This document shows, piece by piece, positions 52,521 to 61,502 of a stretch of DNA of 64,000 nucleotides (position 1 is the first letter of the stretch; each line of letters starts with the position of its first letter). The notes beneath the pieces were generated by a model, which saw nothing but the letters and a program-made list of their open reading frames with translations, did not search any database and had not been told where the DNA came from. Made by a program: the position numbers and the translations under genes. The stretch comes from Lactococcus sp. dk101 (lineage in GTDB: Bacteria > Bacillota > Bacilli > Lactobacillales > Streptococcaceae): assembly GCF_009601055.1 (NCBI RefSeq), contig NZ_WITI01000009.1:1-64000 (forward strand), given 5' to 3'.

Positions 52521-52925
52521 TTATTTGCTGTTTGGAACATTTTTCTTTTCTTGTCTGCTTATCAATCGTTCCTCTCGAGGAATAAATTGTCTTATATCGG
52601 ATTTATCATAGCCTACTAACAGGCGTTCTTCGTCAAAAATAATTGGACTTTTTAAAACAATTGGATATTCAAGTAAAAACGAAATTAACAGAGAAAAAGA
52701 GGTTGTTTGTCCAATTTGACATTCATTAAATATATTAGTCGTCCGTTCACCTTTTTTAATAATTTCGGAAATGCCACTATTTGTTAAATGAAGAATATGA
52801 TTTAATTCTTTTGGAGTAAAATTTTTAAATTCTATGATTTTAAATTCTAAATTATGAGAAGCAAACCACTGCTCACAAATTTTAATTGAACTATTTTCCC
52901 GTGAGTTGTAACATAAAAAAATCAT
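52521..52925 (-). CDS. Spx-like (ArsC-fold) regulator without the CXXC switch, copy 1
   Basis: The 134 residues start MIFLCYNSRENSSIKICEQW. The thioredoxin-like Spx fold is clear from the FKNFTPKELNHILHLT and LLVGYDKSDIRQFIPRE regions; the last is typical of Spx proteins that bind RNA polymerase alpha. The usual CXXC is CYNS here, so a disulfide switch is not possible. Spx proteins turn on stress genes; lactococci have several paralogues. A relative lies at 53763-54155. Confidence 0.88.
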   Translation of the reverse strand: MIFLCYNSRENSSIKICEQWFASHNLEFKIIEFKNFTPKELNHILHLTNSGISEIIKKGERTTNIFNECQIGQTTSFSLLISFLLEYPIVLKSPIIFDEERLLVGYDKSDIRQFIPREERLISRQEKKNVPNSK

Positions 52926-52954
52926 ATCGCTCCCTTTTATTTCTCTTTTGAAAA

Positions 52955-53347
52955 TTAAACTTTCAATGTTTCTTGAAGTGCTTGTGTCAAGAGTGCTGAA
53001 AAATTCACTTTTTTCTCAACACCTAATGTGTTGAGATATGATGGAATTGTTAACGTTTTCTTAACTGGTGTTCGATCATTCTCACGTTTATATTGGTCAA
53101 AATCAATATCAACTAATGTAAATGTATCATTTTCCTTTAATTTGAATTCAACTGCCCCTGGTAGAGGGATTTCTTGGTGAAAGTCTTCGGTCATTGCTAA
53201 ACCTGTCAGACCAATCAGGTCTCTTGACATATTTATTGCATCAGCAACATCTTCGCCCTGTGTATATGCATCAAAATCTGGGATATAAACACTGTAAGGC
53301 ATCACGTCGTCGACTTTTGAAATAATAATTGGGTAAGCTTTTCTCAT
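52955..53347 (-). CDS. hicB: HicB-family antitoxin
   Basis: The 130 residues begin MRKAYPIIISKVDDVMPYSV (start at 53347, with AGGAG eight bases upstream; a start at 53353 is too close to it). The partial RNase H fold of HicB is visible (VYIPDFDAYTQGEDVADAIN), with a C-terminal DNA-binding part (PSYLNTLGVEKKVNFSALLT) of RHH type. It neutralises HicA and represses the operon. Confidence 0.93.
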   Translation of the reverse strand: MRKAYPIIISKVDDVMPYSVYIPDFDAYTQGEDVADAINMSRDLIGLTGLAMTEDFHQEIPLPGAVEFKLKENDTFTLVDIDFDQYKRENDRTPVKKTLTIPSYLNTLGVEKKVNFSALLTQALQETLKV

Positions 53348-53349
53348 CT

Positions 53350-53532
53350 TCATTTCTCCTTTAATCCGAATTTCTTTATAATACTATTTTTAACGGTTAT
53401 ATCATTCATGTTAGGGTGTCTTACAACTTGGGTAAAATTCTTACCGTCAGTCCAAATTTCATGATTACTGCCCTCTCGTAACTTCCACCAACCGTTCTTT
53501 TTCAGAAGTTTTTTAACTTCATTTGTTTTCAT
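53350..53532 (-). CDS. hicA: HicA-family mRNA interferase toxin
   Basis: The 60-residue protein has the double-stranded RNA-binding-like fold of HicA (VKKLLKKNGWWKLREGSNHE) with the catalytic His in GSNHEIW, then VRHPNMNDITVKNSIIKKFG. It precedes hicB, the usual order, and ends three bases before the hicB start region. It cuts mRNA when HicB is lost, and so stabilises the plasmid. Confidence 0.93.
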   Translation of the reverse strand: MKTNEVKKLLKKNGWWKLREGSNHEIWTDGKNFTQVVRHPNMNDITVKNSIIKKFGLKEK

Positions 53533-53562
53533 TCACAACAGCCCTTCTTTATTCATAATTAT

Positions 53563-53591
53563 ATTATAGCACGTATTGAACACGTTGACAA
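53563..53591 (-). promoter_or_regulatory. hicAB promoter with CACGT repeats
   Basis: On the minus strand TTGTCA, 17 bases and TATAAT form a strong promoter. CACGT occurs at 53570-53574 and 53581-53585, and again near 53610, about one helical turn apart in the first two; this may be the HicB operator. Confidence 0.78.
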
Positions 53592-53708
53592 TTTTTATAC
53601 GCTCCATACACGTTTTTTTTTGTAGATAATTCATCTTGTTTTCTTTTACTTTATAATACCCAGTTATGAGCTGTTAGAAAATCAATAATATCAATAGCTA
53701 CAAAACCA

Positions 53709-53740
53709 GCTCATAACTGTTAAGTTATGAGCCGTTTTTT
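53709..53740. terminator. Bidirectional-looking terminator between hicAB and the Spx-like gene
   Basis: GCTCATAACT GTTA AGTTATGAGC is a perfect 10-bp stem followed by CGTTTTTT. Related hairpins occur at 58616-58641 and 61235-61276. Confidence 0.82.
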
Positions 53741-53762
53741 AACAATAACATTCGAAAACTAT

Positions 53763-54155
53763 TCAATTGAATAAATTTTTTGTAAGCCAAATTTTTCTTT
53801 GATTTCTAGGAATGAATTGTCGGATATCATCTTTATTATAGCCAATTTGGAGATGACAATTATCGAAGATTATGGGGCTCTTAAGAATTTCAGAATGACG
53901 TAGAATAAAAGATGTCATCGTAGAAAATGACATAGTGTCATTTGAGGGCCTGTTTTTTAATAATTCTTGTGTTTTATTTCCATCAATAATAATGTCATCG
54001 AAACCTCGTTCAGTTAGTGAAAGAATATGTGAAATATTTTTTTGAGATAAATCTTTGTATTTAATTTTTTTAAATTGCAAATGATGACTAGAAAGCCACA
54101 ACTCACAATCTTTTACTGACTTGTTACTAAGGGTACCATAACATAAAAAAATAAT
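53763..54155 (-). CDS. Spx-like regulator with apparent ATT start, copy 2
   Basis: The frame aligns from its first codon with the paralogue at 52521-52925: ATT-ATT-TTT-TTA-TGT-TAT here against ATG-ATT-TTT-TTA-TGT-TAC there, giving (M)IFLCYGTLSNKS. AGGAG lies eight bases before the ATT. A shorter start (TTG at 54101) would remove the first strand and helix of the fold. The rest (FKKIKYKDLSQKNISHILSL, QIGYNKDDIRQFIPRN) is intact at about 130 residues. CYGT replaces CXXC. Either ATT is used as a rare start or the gene has lost its start codon. Confidence 0.75.
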   Translation of the reverse strand: MIFLCYGTLSNKSVKDCELWLSSHHLQFKKIKYKDLSQKNISHILSLTERGFDDIIIDGNKTQELLKNRPSNDTMSFSTMTSFILRHSEILKSPIIFDNCHLQIGYNKDDIRQFIPRNQRKIWLTKNLFN

Positions 54156-54475
54156 TTTAAATTCTCCTAATTTTTATAGAGCCATTCTTGTATTAAGTGT
54201 TTTTTCGAAAAATAGAAAAAATGTGATAAAGAAAAGATAAGACTAATTAACAGGTTCAGAATGGTGGTGGATTATACTGTGTAATTCTCTAATTTCATTT
54301 ATTTTTTAACTTATTATATCACCTTTTGTTGAATTGTGCTTCAGTATTATGATATGATGGAATAGAGAAGAATATTCAAATTATCAAGTGCACCTCTTAT
54401 CAGGTGCTTTTATATTGTAAAATATAGTTAAGTCTATAATATTGACTAGTGATAGATTAAATGTTATTATTAGCA
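54156..54475. other. Spacer before the tRNA gene
   Basis: No gene is seen. GCACCT / AGGTGC at 54390-54407, followed by TTTTA, is a terminator-like hairpin on the plus strand, which hints at a short transcript before it. The tRNA promoter may be TTGACT at 54442-54447 with TATTAT about 17 bases on. Confidence 0.45.
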
Positions 54476-54549
<74 letters not shown>

Positions 54550-54609
54550 TTCGCACAATAGGTTACGCGGAAATGAAGTGATATTTCCTTAATATTATTG
54601 AAGTAGAGG

Positions 54610-54630
54610 ATCGTGATTGTACGATTTTTT
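54610..54630 (+). terminator. Terminator after the tRNA gene
   Basis: ATCGT GATTGT ACGAT followed by TTTTT. Confidence 0.75.
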
Positions 54631-54801
54631 ATTTTATTCGTATTTTTAATATTTTTACTAAAATGTTACATCTTGTTTAAAATTAGAAAATGTGTTATTA
54701 TTAGAGGGTAGATTTTGTAATGAGTTAACTGTTTTAAAGTTTCATCGATTCACTTTTCACAAAATAAGATTTACAATTTTGTAAAAAGGATGGCTATAAA
54801 A

Positions 54802-55002
54802 ATGGCAAATGGAACAGTAAAATGGTTTAACGCAGAAAAAGGTTTTGGATTTATTACATCTGAAAATGGACAAGATGTGTTTGCACACTTCTCACAAATT
54901 CAATCAGATGGCTTTAAATCATTAAACGAAGGTCAAAAAGTGACTTTCGATGTAGAAGAAGGTCAACGTGGACCTCAAGCTACAATTATTCAAAAGGCTT
55001 AA
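54802..55002 (+). CDS. csp: Cold-shock protein (CspA family)
   Basis: The 66-residue protein has RNP1 (KGFGFIT) and RNP2 (VFAHF) motifs of cold-shock RNA chaperones and a normal length. I prefer the ATG at 54802 ([14 protein letters not shown]); an in-frame ATG at 54790 lies almost on the AAAAGG ribosome site. A leader of about 100 bases upstream is typical of csp genes and may hold a cold-responsive structure. Plasmid csp genes are known in lactococci. Confidence 0.95.
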   Translation: MANGTVKWFNAEKGFGFITSENGQDVFAHFSQIQSDGFKSLNEGQKVTFDVEEGQRGPQATIIQKA

Positions 55003-55006
55003 TTAG

Positions 55007-55033
55007 AAAAGAACCTGTTTGGGTTCTTTTTCT
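55007..55033 (+). terminator. Terminator after csp
   Basis: AAAAGAACC TGTTT GGGTTCTTTT followed by TCTTT. Confidence 0.9.
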
Positions 55034-55060
55034 TTATATTAACTAGAATAGGAGGATATT

Positions 55061-55162
55061 ATTAAAAAAATAGAAAGTACAAATACAATAAAAATTAATG
55101 GAATTTATTTCTCTTTAGATAACACTACAATGATGCTCACAAAACTAAATTCTAGCAAATAA
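55061..55162 (+). CDS. Small ORF with apparent ATT start
   Basis: GGAGG (55051-55055) is followed five bases later by ATT and a 33-codon frame, (M)KKIESTNTIKINGIYFSLDN and then TTMMLTKLNSSK. No ATG, GTG or TTG lies in the usual window. The peptide is polar with one beta-prone stretch. It may be a small regulatory protein, a decayed gene, or another case of ATT initiation in this area. Confidence 0.45.
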   Translation: MKKIESTNTIKINGIYFSLDNTTMMLTKLNSSK

Positions 55163-55201
55163 AATATTACATCATTCAGTGAAATGGGTAAGGGAGAAAA
55201 T

Positions 55202-55369
55202 ATGTTTAAAGTTGGCGAAAAAATAATATTATCAGATGGAAGCGAAGCTTTAGTCGTTGTTTCAGATAAAAAGAAATATCAAAATATTATTATTGTTGAA
55301 TTTGAAAAGAAATTACGTGTCATTGATCGTGCAACTAAAAGCATGGCCTATACTAACCAAATCAAATAA
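55202..55369 (+). CDS. Small hypothetical protein
   Basis: The ATG at 55202 has AAGGGAG upstream; the in-frame ATG at 55184 lies before this site. The 55 residues (FKVGEKIILSDGSEALVVVS, then VEFEKKLRVIDRATKS) look like a small beta barrel of SH3 or KOW type. I do not recognise the family. A hairpin with T tail follows at 55370-55401. Confidence 0.65.
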   Translation: MFKVGEKIILSDGSEALVVVSDKKKYQNIIIVEFEKKLRVIDRATKSMAYTNQIK

Positions 55370-55401
55370 AAAAAGATTCTGAGAAAAATTTCAGGGTCTT
55401 T
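55370..55401 (+). terminator. Terminator after the small protein gene
   Basis: AAAGATTCTGA GAAAAATT TCAGGGTCTTTT forms an imperfect stem with a T tail just before the IS981-like element. Confidence 0.75.
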
Positions 55402-55478
55402 TAATATTAACTGATAGATTGGTGTGACGTTAAGTCAAGTTTTTAGAGTCACAAACGTAGAATTTTAATGTATTTATT

Positions 55479-56333
55479 TTAAGCAATTCCTTTTTCAAAT
55501 TGATTAGGTGTAAGATAGCCTAAACTTTGATGGATTCGTTTTGAATTATAAAAGGCTTCAATGTACCAGAAAATACTCTGATAGGCTTCTTCAAAGTTCT
55601 TATATTTAAATTGATACACCCACTCTCTTTTTAAATGTCCATGCCAAGATTCAAGACTGGCATTATGATAAGGATACCCCTTACGACTGAAGGAGTGGGT
55701 GAGTCCAGAATTTTTTATTGTCTCTTCATACTCATGACTTGTATACTGACTTCCTTGGTCAGAATGAAGAATAACAGCTTCTGGATAGTTTTGTGATTCC
55801 AATGCCTTAATCAAAGTCCTTTGTACTAATTCTACAGTCATTCGCTTGTCTAAATCCCAAGCAATGACTTTTTTAGTGTAACGATCCATAATGGTTGAGA
55901 GATAAGCCCAGCCTTGTTGAGTCGGGATATAAGTAATATCGGTTGACCAAACCTTATTTTTCTTTGTAGGCTCATTTTGTATGAGGTTCTTTCTTTTAAT
56001 GCCATCCCTAACGGAGTGTCCTGGTTTAAATTTTTTAACGACGACTGACTTGATCTGAAGTTGTTTCATTATTTTTTGTACGAGGTTTAACCCTACTTTT
56101 TCCCCTTGATTTAGTAAGAGGTGCTGAATCTTAGGTGCCCCATAGATTCCCCGATTCGCCTTGAAAAGTTGGACAATCTTAATTGCCAAGTGTTGCCTCC
56201 GTAATTGAGTTTTGGAAGGACGTCGATTGATCCGTTCATAATAACTTGATTCAGGGACACCAAGAAGTTGACAGCTGAGCCTGACATTGAGTGCTAAAGT
56301 TTTAATGGTTTGAGTCATATCCGCAGCACTCAC
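55479..56333 (-). CDS. IS3-family transposase OrfB, right copy
   Basis: Identical in protein sequence to the left copy, with the full DDE set (WSTDITYIP, HSDQGSQYTS, SLESWHGHLK) over 284 residues. Confidence 0.93.
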   Translation of the reverse strand: MSAADMTQTIKTLALNVRLSCQLLGVPESSYYERINRRPSKTQLRRQHLAIKIVQLFKANRGIYGAPKIQHLLLNQGEKVGLNLVQKIMKQLQIKSVVVKKFKPGHSVRDGIKRKNLIQNEPTKKNKVWSTDITYIPTQQGWAYLSTIMDRYTKKVIAWDLDKRMTVELVQRTLIKALESQNYPEAVILHSDQGSQYTSHEYEETIKNSGLTHSFSRKGYPYHNASLESWHGHLKREWVYQFKYKNFEEAYQSIFWYIEAFYNSKRIHQSLGYLTPNQFEKGIA

Positions 56334-56590
56334 TTCTTTTTCTCGGCGAATATGGTCAATACTTTTTTTAAGATGTCTCGTTCTTCCTTAACTTTTGCTA
56401 GTTGTCTTTTTAATTCTAGAAAATCAGCTTTAGAAACTGAGCTTTCATTAGACTTAGAGTAGAGGTCGATCCATTTATAAATTGTTGCAGGAGACACGCT
56501 GTATTCTTTAGAAAGCTGTGTAACGGATTGCCCAGAATGGTAGAAGTCAATAAGGGTTTCTTTAAATTCTTTTGAGTATCGTTTTTGCAT
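56330..56590 (-). CDS. IS3-family OrfA, right copy
   Basis: The 86 residues are identical to the left OrfA except for His in FYHSGQSV (Arg in the left copy). The four-base overlap with orfB is the same. Confidence 0.93.
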   Translation of the reverse strand: MQKRYSKEFKETLIDFYHSGQSVTQLSKEYSVSPATIYKWIDLYSKSNESSVSKADFLELKRQLAKVKEERDILKKVLTIFAEKKK

Positions 56591-56648
56591 GTTTTTTTCC
56601 TTTGTGTAAATTATACAATAATGACTCTAAGATTTAAGGATAACATCA

Positions 56649-56703
56649 CTCTTACTTCATAAAAGAAAGTGACTTCAATGCTAAAGAATATACTCAAAAA
56701 TAG
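56649..56703 (+). pseudogene. Displaced 3' end of the GT2 glycosyltransferase gene
   Basis: After one CTC, the frame TAC-TTC-ATA-AAA-GAA continues from the CCC-TCT codons at 4515-4520 to give RPSYFIKESDFNAKEYTQK and a TAG at 56701-56703. This is the expected cytoplasmic tail of GtrB/CsbB proteins. It overlaps the start of the next gene, so the two genes were once coupled. Confidence 0.8.
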
Positions 56704-58531
56704 ATATAAAAGAATTTTTCTCTTTTTTATAATGTCATTAATCCCTATAATCCCTTTTTTGGTTTTTGAACGATTTCAAATGGATTGGGATGCATGGTTT
56801 CATTTATCTCGAATTTATGAAATCGTAAATAATATAAAATATGGTAAAATTTTTCCAGATATTTCTTATTTTACCTTTAATAAACAAGGTTATGCTGTCA
56901 ACTTTTTTTACCCGTACTTTGCTAATTACCCAATAGCATTGTTGTTATTAATAATTAAGAAACCAATTTTGACACTTATAATTTTTAATGTTATTTTTCA
57001 TACTGTTGGATTAAATATAGCATACCATGTTTATTATAAACTGAAAAAATCTTTATATTTTTCTTTTCTATTTTCAATTTTGTATATTTTTGGGTACACA
57101 GACTTCAATACAAGACTACTGAACATGGGAACTTACAATCAACAAATAGCCTATATCTTCTTACCTTTAGCAATTATTGGAATCTATCAAACTCTCTTAG
57201 GAGATGCTAAAAAATGGAGATACGAATTAGTTATTGGTATTGTTTTAATAACACTAACTCACTTGCTAACAACATATCTTCTTATCATATATGCAGTTAT
57301 ATTATTCACGTATCTCGTTTTATTTAAAAGACGGCTAATTACAAAAACGAGAGCCATAACTTGGGGCTACTCTATTGTAGAAATTATTTTATCTACTCTA
57401 ATTTTCACCATCCCTCTTTTACAACAAAAATTTGCAAATGATTGGTTAAAGGTTCCCGCCTTAAATTTGGGTAGTAGCGGTATTTTGAGTAATTCTGCGT
57501 CAAAAGTGTCGTGGTGGCAACGTCTTTCAGATGGTTTCTCATTTCAAGATATAATTATTGTTTTATTTTTAATCATGATTATTGTAGCGGCGACCTATAA
57601 ATTATTTGATAACGATACAAAGATCATTCTGATTGGAATTGTTGTTGTGGGGATTATGCAAAGTAATCTGCTCCCTTACTACTTTTTACAACGATTATCT
57701 TTTATAGACATGATACAAAATCTTTCTAGATTTGATGTTTTTCTTTATTTTCTAATCGCTCTTTTTATTTCAAATATAGCTCAAAACTATCATAATAGTA
57801 AAAAGAAGCGAAAAAACAATGTTTTCGTATTTATTCTATGCATATATTTAATTTTTTGTAGTCAAAATTTTAATTTAGAAAAAAATATCTTTACAGGAAA
57901 CATGACAAGTTTTGATATTTCAAGTTACTATGCAACAAATGATAATATTATAAAAGGTTTAAGTAATAGTAATTTTGGATATTTTGGCCCAGATGCAGGC
58001 AAAGGGTATTACAGAGTTAATGGTTTTATGGACTATAGAACATCTCAACAAATTAAACGAATACCTAATGAAAAAGGTGGATATGACATTGATAGTGGCA
58101 GTTATCAAATAGAAAATCAGAAGTCCTTTGCACCTGTTATTAACTTCCCACCAACTTATCAAGTTTCTTCAAATGATTTTATAGAAAATGCAGTTTATTT
58201 CGATAATCAAAGAACTTTTGGTCACTACAAGCAAGATAAATTCAGATTTGTTATAAACGATATTCCAGAAAAAACAAAAAAAATAAGAACTTCCATCACT
58301 TATTTGAATGGATTTAAGGCTTCAAACGATAAGGGAGAAGAACTTAAAAGCTATAAAGATAAAGACGGCTGGCTAGTAATAGAAAACAGAGATAATTCTG
58401 AAATTACGATAACATACGAAAAGACCCTCGGTCATAAAATAGCTATTGTTATTTCTATCGTAACTTGGTTAGTTATTTCGTTATCTATTTTGGTATCATC
58501 TGTTAAAAATAAATATAGAAAGAAGAGTTAG
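56678..58531 (+). CDS. YfhO-like polytopic membrane glycosyltransferase (GT-C type)
   Basis: The protein has about 617 residues and twelve or more membrane segments. Near residue 30 is FQMDWDAWFHLSRIYE, the acidic loop after the first membrane helix that forms the active site in GT-C enzymes. A long extracytoplasmic C-terminal region (about 405-590) precedes a last helix and a basic end. YfhO-type enzymes take the sugar from the undecaprenyl carrier made by a CsbB/GtrB partner and put it on a wall polymer. The partner gene was directly upstream before the IS-linked insertion. I chose the ATG at 56678 over the GTG at 56669, as it is better spaced from AGAAAG. Confidence 0.8.
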   Translation: MLKNILKNRYKRIFLFFIMSLIPIIPFLVFERFQMDWDAWFHLSRIYEIVNNIKYGKIFPDISYFTFNKQGYAVNFFYPYFANYPIALLLLIIKKPILTLIIFNVIFHTVGLNIAYHVYYKLKKSLYFSFLFSILYIFGYTDFNTRLLNMGTYNQQIAYIFLPLAIIGIYQTLLGDAKKWRYELVIGIVLITLTHLLTTYLLIIYAVILFTYLVLFKRRLITKTRAITWGYSIVEIILSTLIFTIPLLQQKFANDWLKVPALNLGSSGILSNSASKVSWWQRLSDGFSFQDIIIVLFLIMIIVAATYKLFDNDTKIILIGIVVVGIMQSNLLPYYFLQRLSFIDMIQNLSRFDVFLYFLIALFISNIAQNYHNSKKKRKNNVFVFILCIYLIFCSQNFNLEKNIFTGNMTSFDISSYYATNDNIIKGLSNSNFGYFGPDAGKGYYRVNGFMDYRTSQQIKRIPNEKGGYDIDSGSYQIENQKSFAPVINFPPTYQVSSNDFIENAVYFDNQRTFGHYKQDKFRFVINDIPEKTKKIRTSITYLNGFKASNDKGEELKSYKDKDGWLVIENRDNSEITITYEKTLGHKIAIVISIVTWLVISLSILVSSVKNKYRKKS

Positions 58532-58615
58532 TAGAATCTTTTTAAATATTTATAACCATTCCTTTGGACCAAATAGTGCGAGTGTTTGTTATTTTCAATC
58601 AATATACACTAAAAT

Positions 58616-58641
58616 AGCTCATAACTTATAAGTTATGAGCT
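58616..58641. terminator. Palindromic terminator-like hairpin
   Basis: AGCTCATAACT TATA AGTTATGAGCT is a perfect 11-bp stem near the end of the YfhO-like transcript. It shares the CTCATAAC / GTTATGAG core with the hairpins at 53709 and 61235. Confidence 0.7.
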
Positions 58642-58789
58642 CTTTGATTGAATATGCATCCATTTAGGAATCACATTGTTAAATTCATTGAGAAAAGGTA
58701 GTAATATACTTGACCAATATACTAAAAAATTAATGCTGTTCTTTTTTATCATTTAATTTTTTATAACGTTGATTTACATCAACTTTGAT

Positions 58790-58930
58790 GGTTCTGTTGC
58801 AAATTATATCGGAAATAGTAACCTACTGCAACAATAATTACATCTTTTTGAAAGTGTTTGCCTTTAAAATGGTTCATACTCCCTACCCTCACTACTTTTT
58901 CCTTATATTTATACGAAAATAGACCTGTAA
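58790..58930 (-). mobile_element. Decayed IS6-family element, 5' part with one end
   Basis: GGTTCTGTTGCAAA at 58790 is the family's terminal repeat. It runs straight into sequence like the transposase 5' end of 14608-15416 (ATAGTAACCTACTGCAACAA, then GTTTGCCTTTAAAATGGTTC). Most of the element has been deleted, and the other end is lost. The rest of 58532-59059 holds no gene. Confidence 0.8.
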
Positions 58931-59059
58931 AAAAAATTCAATATAATTATTTTGAAATGAAGTTGGCATCAATAACGCTTTTGTGATATAATTGTAAATA
59001 TAAGTAATTATTATGTAATAAAAAAATCATTCAATTTATTTAGAAGAAATTAATATTTT

Positions 59060-60958
59060 ATGAAAAGTCCAAACAAAGCCTTGCTCATCATGGGACTTGC
59101 TTGTGTATTCACAACGCCTTTGTTTGCAAGTCATTCTTTGGCAGACGAGATCACTCAATCATCTGCCACATTATCAGAAAATCTTGCAACAACAGAACAG
59201 TCTAATTCAAGTACAGAAACAACTGAAAGCTCAACAGCACCTGCAACAAGTACAAGTGACACTTCTACAATTGACATAGCTACGCTCAACGTGAAAGAAA
59301 ACATCACAGTCGTTCAAAATACCACTTTTGAAAACAGTATTTTTTTTGTTTCTGCAACCGACAGCAGAGGGGAAGGACTTGTAGTAGATGATCTAAATAT
59401 CACAGGAAATGTTGATACTACAAAAATTGGAACATACGACTTGAAAGTAACGAATGGTAGTCTTGAAAAAACAATCAAGGTTACAGTTACGGCAGACAAG
59501 ACTTCACTTAATCTAAAAAGTAGTGTTTCTGCCATGAAAAATTCAACTTTCAAAAATGACATGATTTTTGATTCTGCAACAGATAGTTTAGGGAATAAGC
59601 TCACTTTAGCTGACCTGAAAATTACTGGTACGGTTGATACTTCAAAGGCAGGAAATTATGTTTTAACTGTTGCAAACGGAAGTATTACTAAGACAATAAC
59701 AGTTACTGTTAAAGCGGATTTAACAACACTTAATGTTAAGAATGTTTCTTTAACTCAGGGTTCAAGTTTTAACTACGCTTCTTTCTTCATCTCTGCAGCG
59801 GATAGCAACGGAAAAGCCCTCAAAGTAACAGACCTAAAGGTTACTGGTTCAGTTACGACTGGAAAAATTGGAACATACACGTTAACCGTTACAAACGGTA
59901 GTCTCGTTAAAAAAGTAACGGTTACGGTTACTGCAATTCCAATCAAAAAAGTAGCAGTTTATCGAATGTATAACCCTGATTCCTATGAACATTTTTACAC
60001 CAAAGATTACTACGAACGTTCTGTTTTAGTAAAACGTGGGTGGACTTGTGAGGGAACTGCTTGGTATGCTCCTGATCGTGGGAATGCGATTTATCGTCTT
60101 TACTTAGGCACAGTAGGCGAGCATTTCTACTCTACTAGCCTCTACGAAAAAAATGTTCTTGTTAGCCGTGGTTGGAAATACGAGGGAATTGCTTTTTATT
60201 CAGGGGGAACAGAAAAAACCTATCGTGCTTATAACTCTGGAATCAAAAAACACAATTTTACAACGGATTCATATGAACAAAAAGTCCTAACAACTCAACG
60301 TGGTTGGAAAAATGAGGGTGTCGCTTGGTATGTTTATCAAACAGGGGATAAAAACGGTGCAGAAGTAGGTAAAAAGTCAGGTTGGTACTCTGTTGGTGGT
60401 ACTCTGAAATACTACAATGCTAATACAAGTTCATACACTAAACAGTTCTCTATGCCTTATTATTCTCAGCGAGATACACGCTGGGTAAATAAATACTATG
60501 CAGGATATACTTTAGGTAACACAGGCTGTGGAATGGCTTCTATTGCAATGGTTGTCTCAGGATTTGGAAAAACAATCACACCAGTTCAAGCCGCCGATTA
60601 TGCACATACTTACGGTTCATTTGACCGTTATCCTGAAGTAGGTTCAGCTCAATCAGATTTAACAATGGTTGCAAGTCATTGGGGACTAAATTACAAAGTT
60701 ATGAGTTCATCAAGTCAGCTTGCAAGCTATCTTAGTCAAGGTTATCCTGCAACAGTTTGTCTTGATTTAGGCAATGGGGTTCGTCATATCGTTGTCTTAC
60801 GTGGTTATTCAGGTGGCTACACTACTGTAACTGATCCATGGAATGGAGTAATATTCAGCGGTCGTCATTCTATATCTCAAATTTGGAGTTTACTTTCTTG
60901 GAAAGCGGACAATAAAAACATGGGAGCTTCAGCAGCAGTTGTCTATATTTCAAAGTAG
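59060..60958 (+). CDS. Secreted multidomain protein: Ig-like repeats, DUF5648-like repeats, C39-like peptidase
   Basis: The 632-residue protein has a signal peptide (about 1-29, cut after SHSLA), a Ser/Thr-rich spacer (30-72) and three bacterial Ig-like domains (from about 75, 150 and 225). Three DUF5648-like units follow (about 295-435; YRMYNPDSYEHFYTKDYYE, RGWTCEGTAWY). The C-terminus is a papain-like C39-type peptidase (about 465-632, GNTGCGMASIAMV with Cys, RHIVVLRGY with His, DPWNG). It probably acts at the cell wall. A glycine-cleaving or amidase activity is possible. There is no LPXTG. Confidence 0.85.
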   Translation: MKSPNKALLIMGLACVFTTPLFASHSLADEITQSSATLSENLATTEQSNSSTETTESSTAPATSTSDTSTIDIATLNVKENITVVQNTTFENSIFFVSATDSRGEGLVVDDLNITGNVDTTKIGTYDLKVTNGSLEKTIKVTVTADKTSLNLKSSVSAMKNSTFKNDMIFDSATDSLGNKLTLADLKITGTVDTSKAGNYVLTVANGSITKTITVTVKADLTTLNVKNVSLTQGSSFNYASFFISAADSNGKALKVTDLKVTGSVTTGKIGTYTLTVTNGSLVKKVTVTVTAIPIKKVAVYRMYNPDSYEHFYTKDYYERSVLVKRGWTCEGTAWYAPDRGNAIYRLYLGTVGEHFYSTSLYEKNVLVSRGWKYEGIAFYSGGTEKTYRAYNSGIKKHNFTTDSYEQKVLTTQRGWKNEGVAWYVYQTGDKNGAEVGKKSGWYSVGGTLKYYNANTSSYTKQFSMPYYSQRDTRWVNKYYAGYTLGNTGCGMASIAMVVSGFGKTITPVQAADYAHTYGSFDRYPEVGSAQSDLTMVASHWGLNYKVMSSSSQLASYLSQGYPATVCLDLGNGVRHIVVLRGYSGGYTTVTDPWNGVIFSGRHSISQIWSLLSWKADNKNMGASAAVVYISK

Positions 60959-60980
60959 AAAACAGAAATATTGATAAAAA

Positions 60981-61212
60981 GGTTCTGGTGTAAGATTTCC
61001 CGATAAGTCTATTTTAGTGTAAAATGAATAAAAAAGATTGTGAGGCTAGGAGTAGGAACTATTTAAAAGGCAAATAATTTCAAAAAAGTAAGTATTGTTG
61101 CTGTAGATTACTATCTCCGTTATAATTTTAACTATCGCGATATTCAATTGATTCTTTATGAGTGAGGAGTACAGGCGAGTCACACCACTATTTACCGCTG
61201 GGTTTAAGAATA
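60981..61212 (+). mobile_element. Decayed IS6-family element, 5' part
   Basis: GGTTCTG at 60981 is followed by AAGTCTATTTTAGTGTAAAA and a transposase 5' end with several stops (TTACTATCTCCGTTATAATT, then CACACCACTATTTACCGCTG). It is a plus-strand copy of the same family that has lost its 3' half. Confidence 0.8.
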
Positions 61213-61234
61213 AATTAAAGTTCTATGCCTTTAG

Positions 61235-61276
61235 AACAAACTACCTCATAACTTAACAGTTATGAGGTAGTTTGTT
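61235..61276. terminator. Long perfect palindrome (bidirectional terminator-like)
   Basis: AACAAACTACCTCATAACT, a TAAC loop, then the exact complement gives a 19-bp perfect stem. It separates the rightward peptidase gene from the leftward lysin side. No other gene is seen in 61213-61502. Confidence 0.75.
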
Positions 61277-61502
61277 AGGAGAATATTTCATCTGATGCAA
61301 CAGCAATTAAGTTAAAAACGCAAATACTATTTTATATAAGTAATAAAAATAACATAAAATTACTGATCTAGTTATTACTATCTTTGAATTTTTAAATAAT
61401 TTATAATTAGGCTCTGATCAAGGGCGGTAGTATTCCTTTCTAAATTTTTGATAATCTAATTCTGATAACGGGCTTCGTTTTTAATATATCTTCCATGCCT
61501 TC

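Larger units (their letters stand above)
55425..56648 (-). mobile_element. IS981-like insertion sequence, right copy
   Basis: The 1,224 bp match the left copy (4520-5743) almost exactly; I found one coding difference. The outer flank is CTC (56649-56651), the same as 4517-4519 at the left copy. The inner flank is GTG. The two copies delimit the inserted replicon of about 52 kb. Confidence 0.9.
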
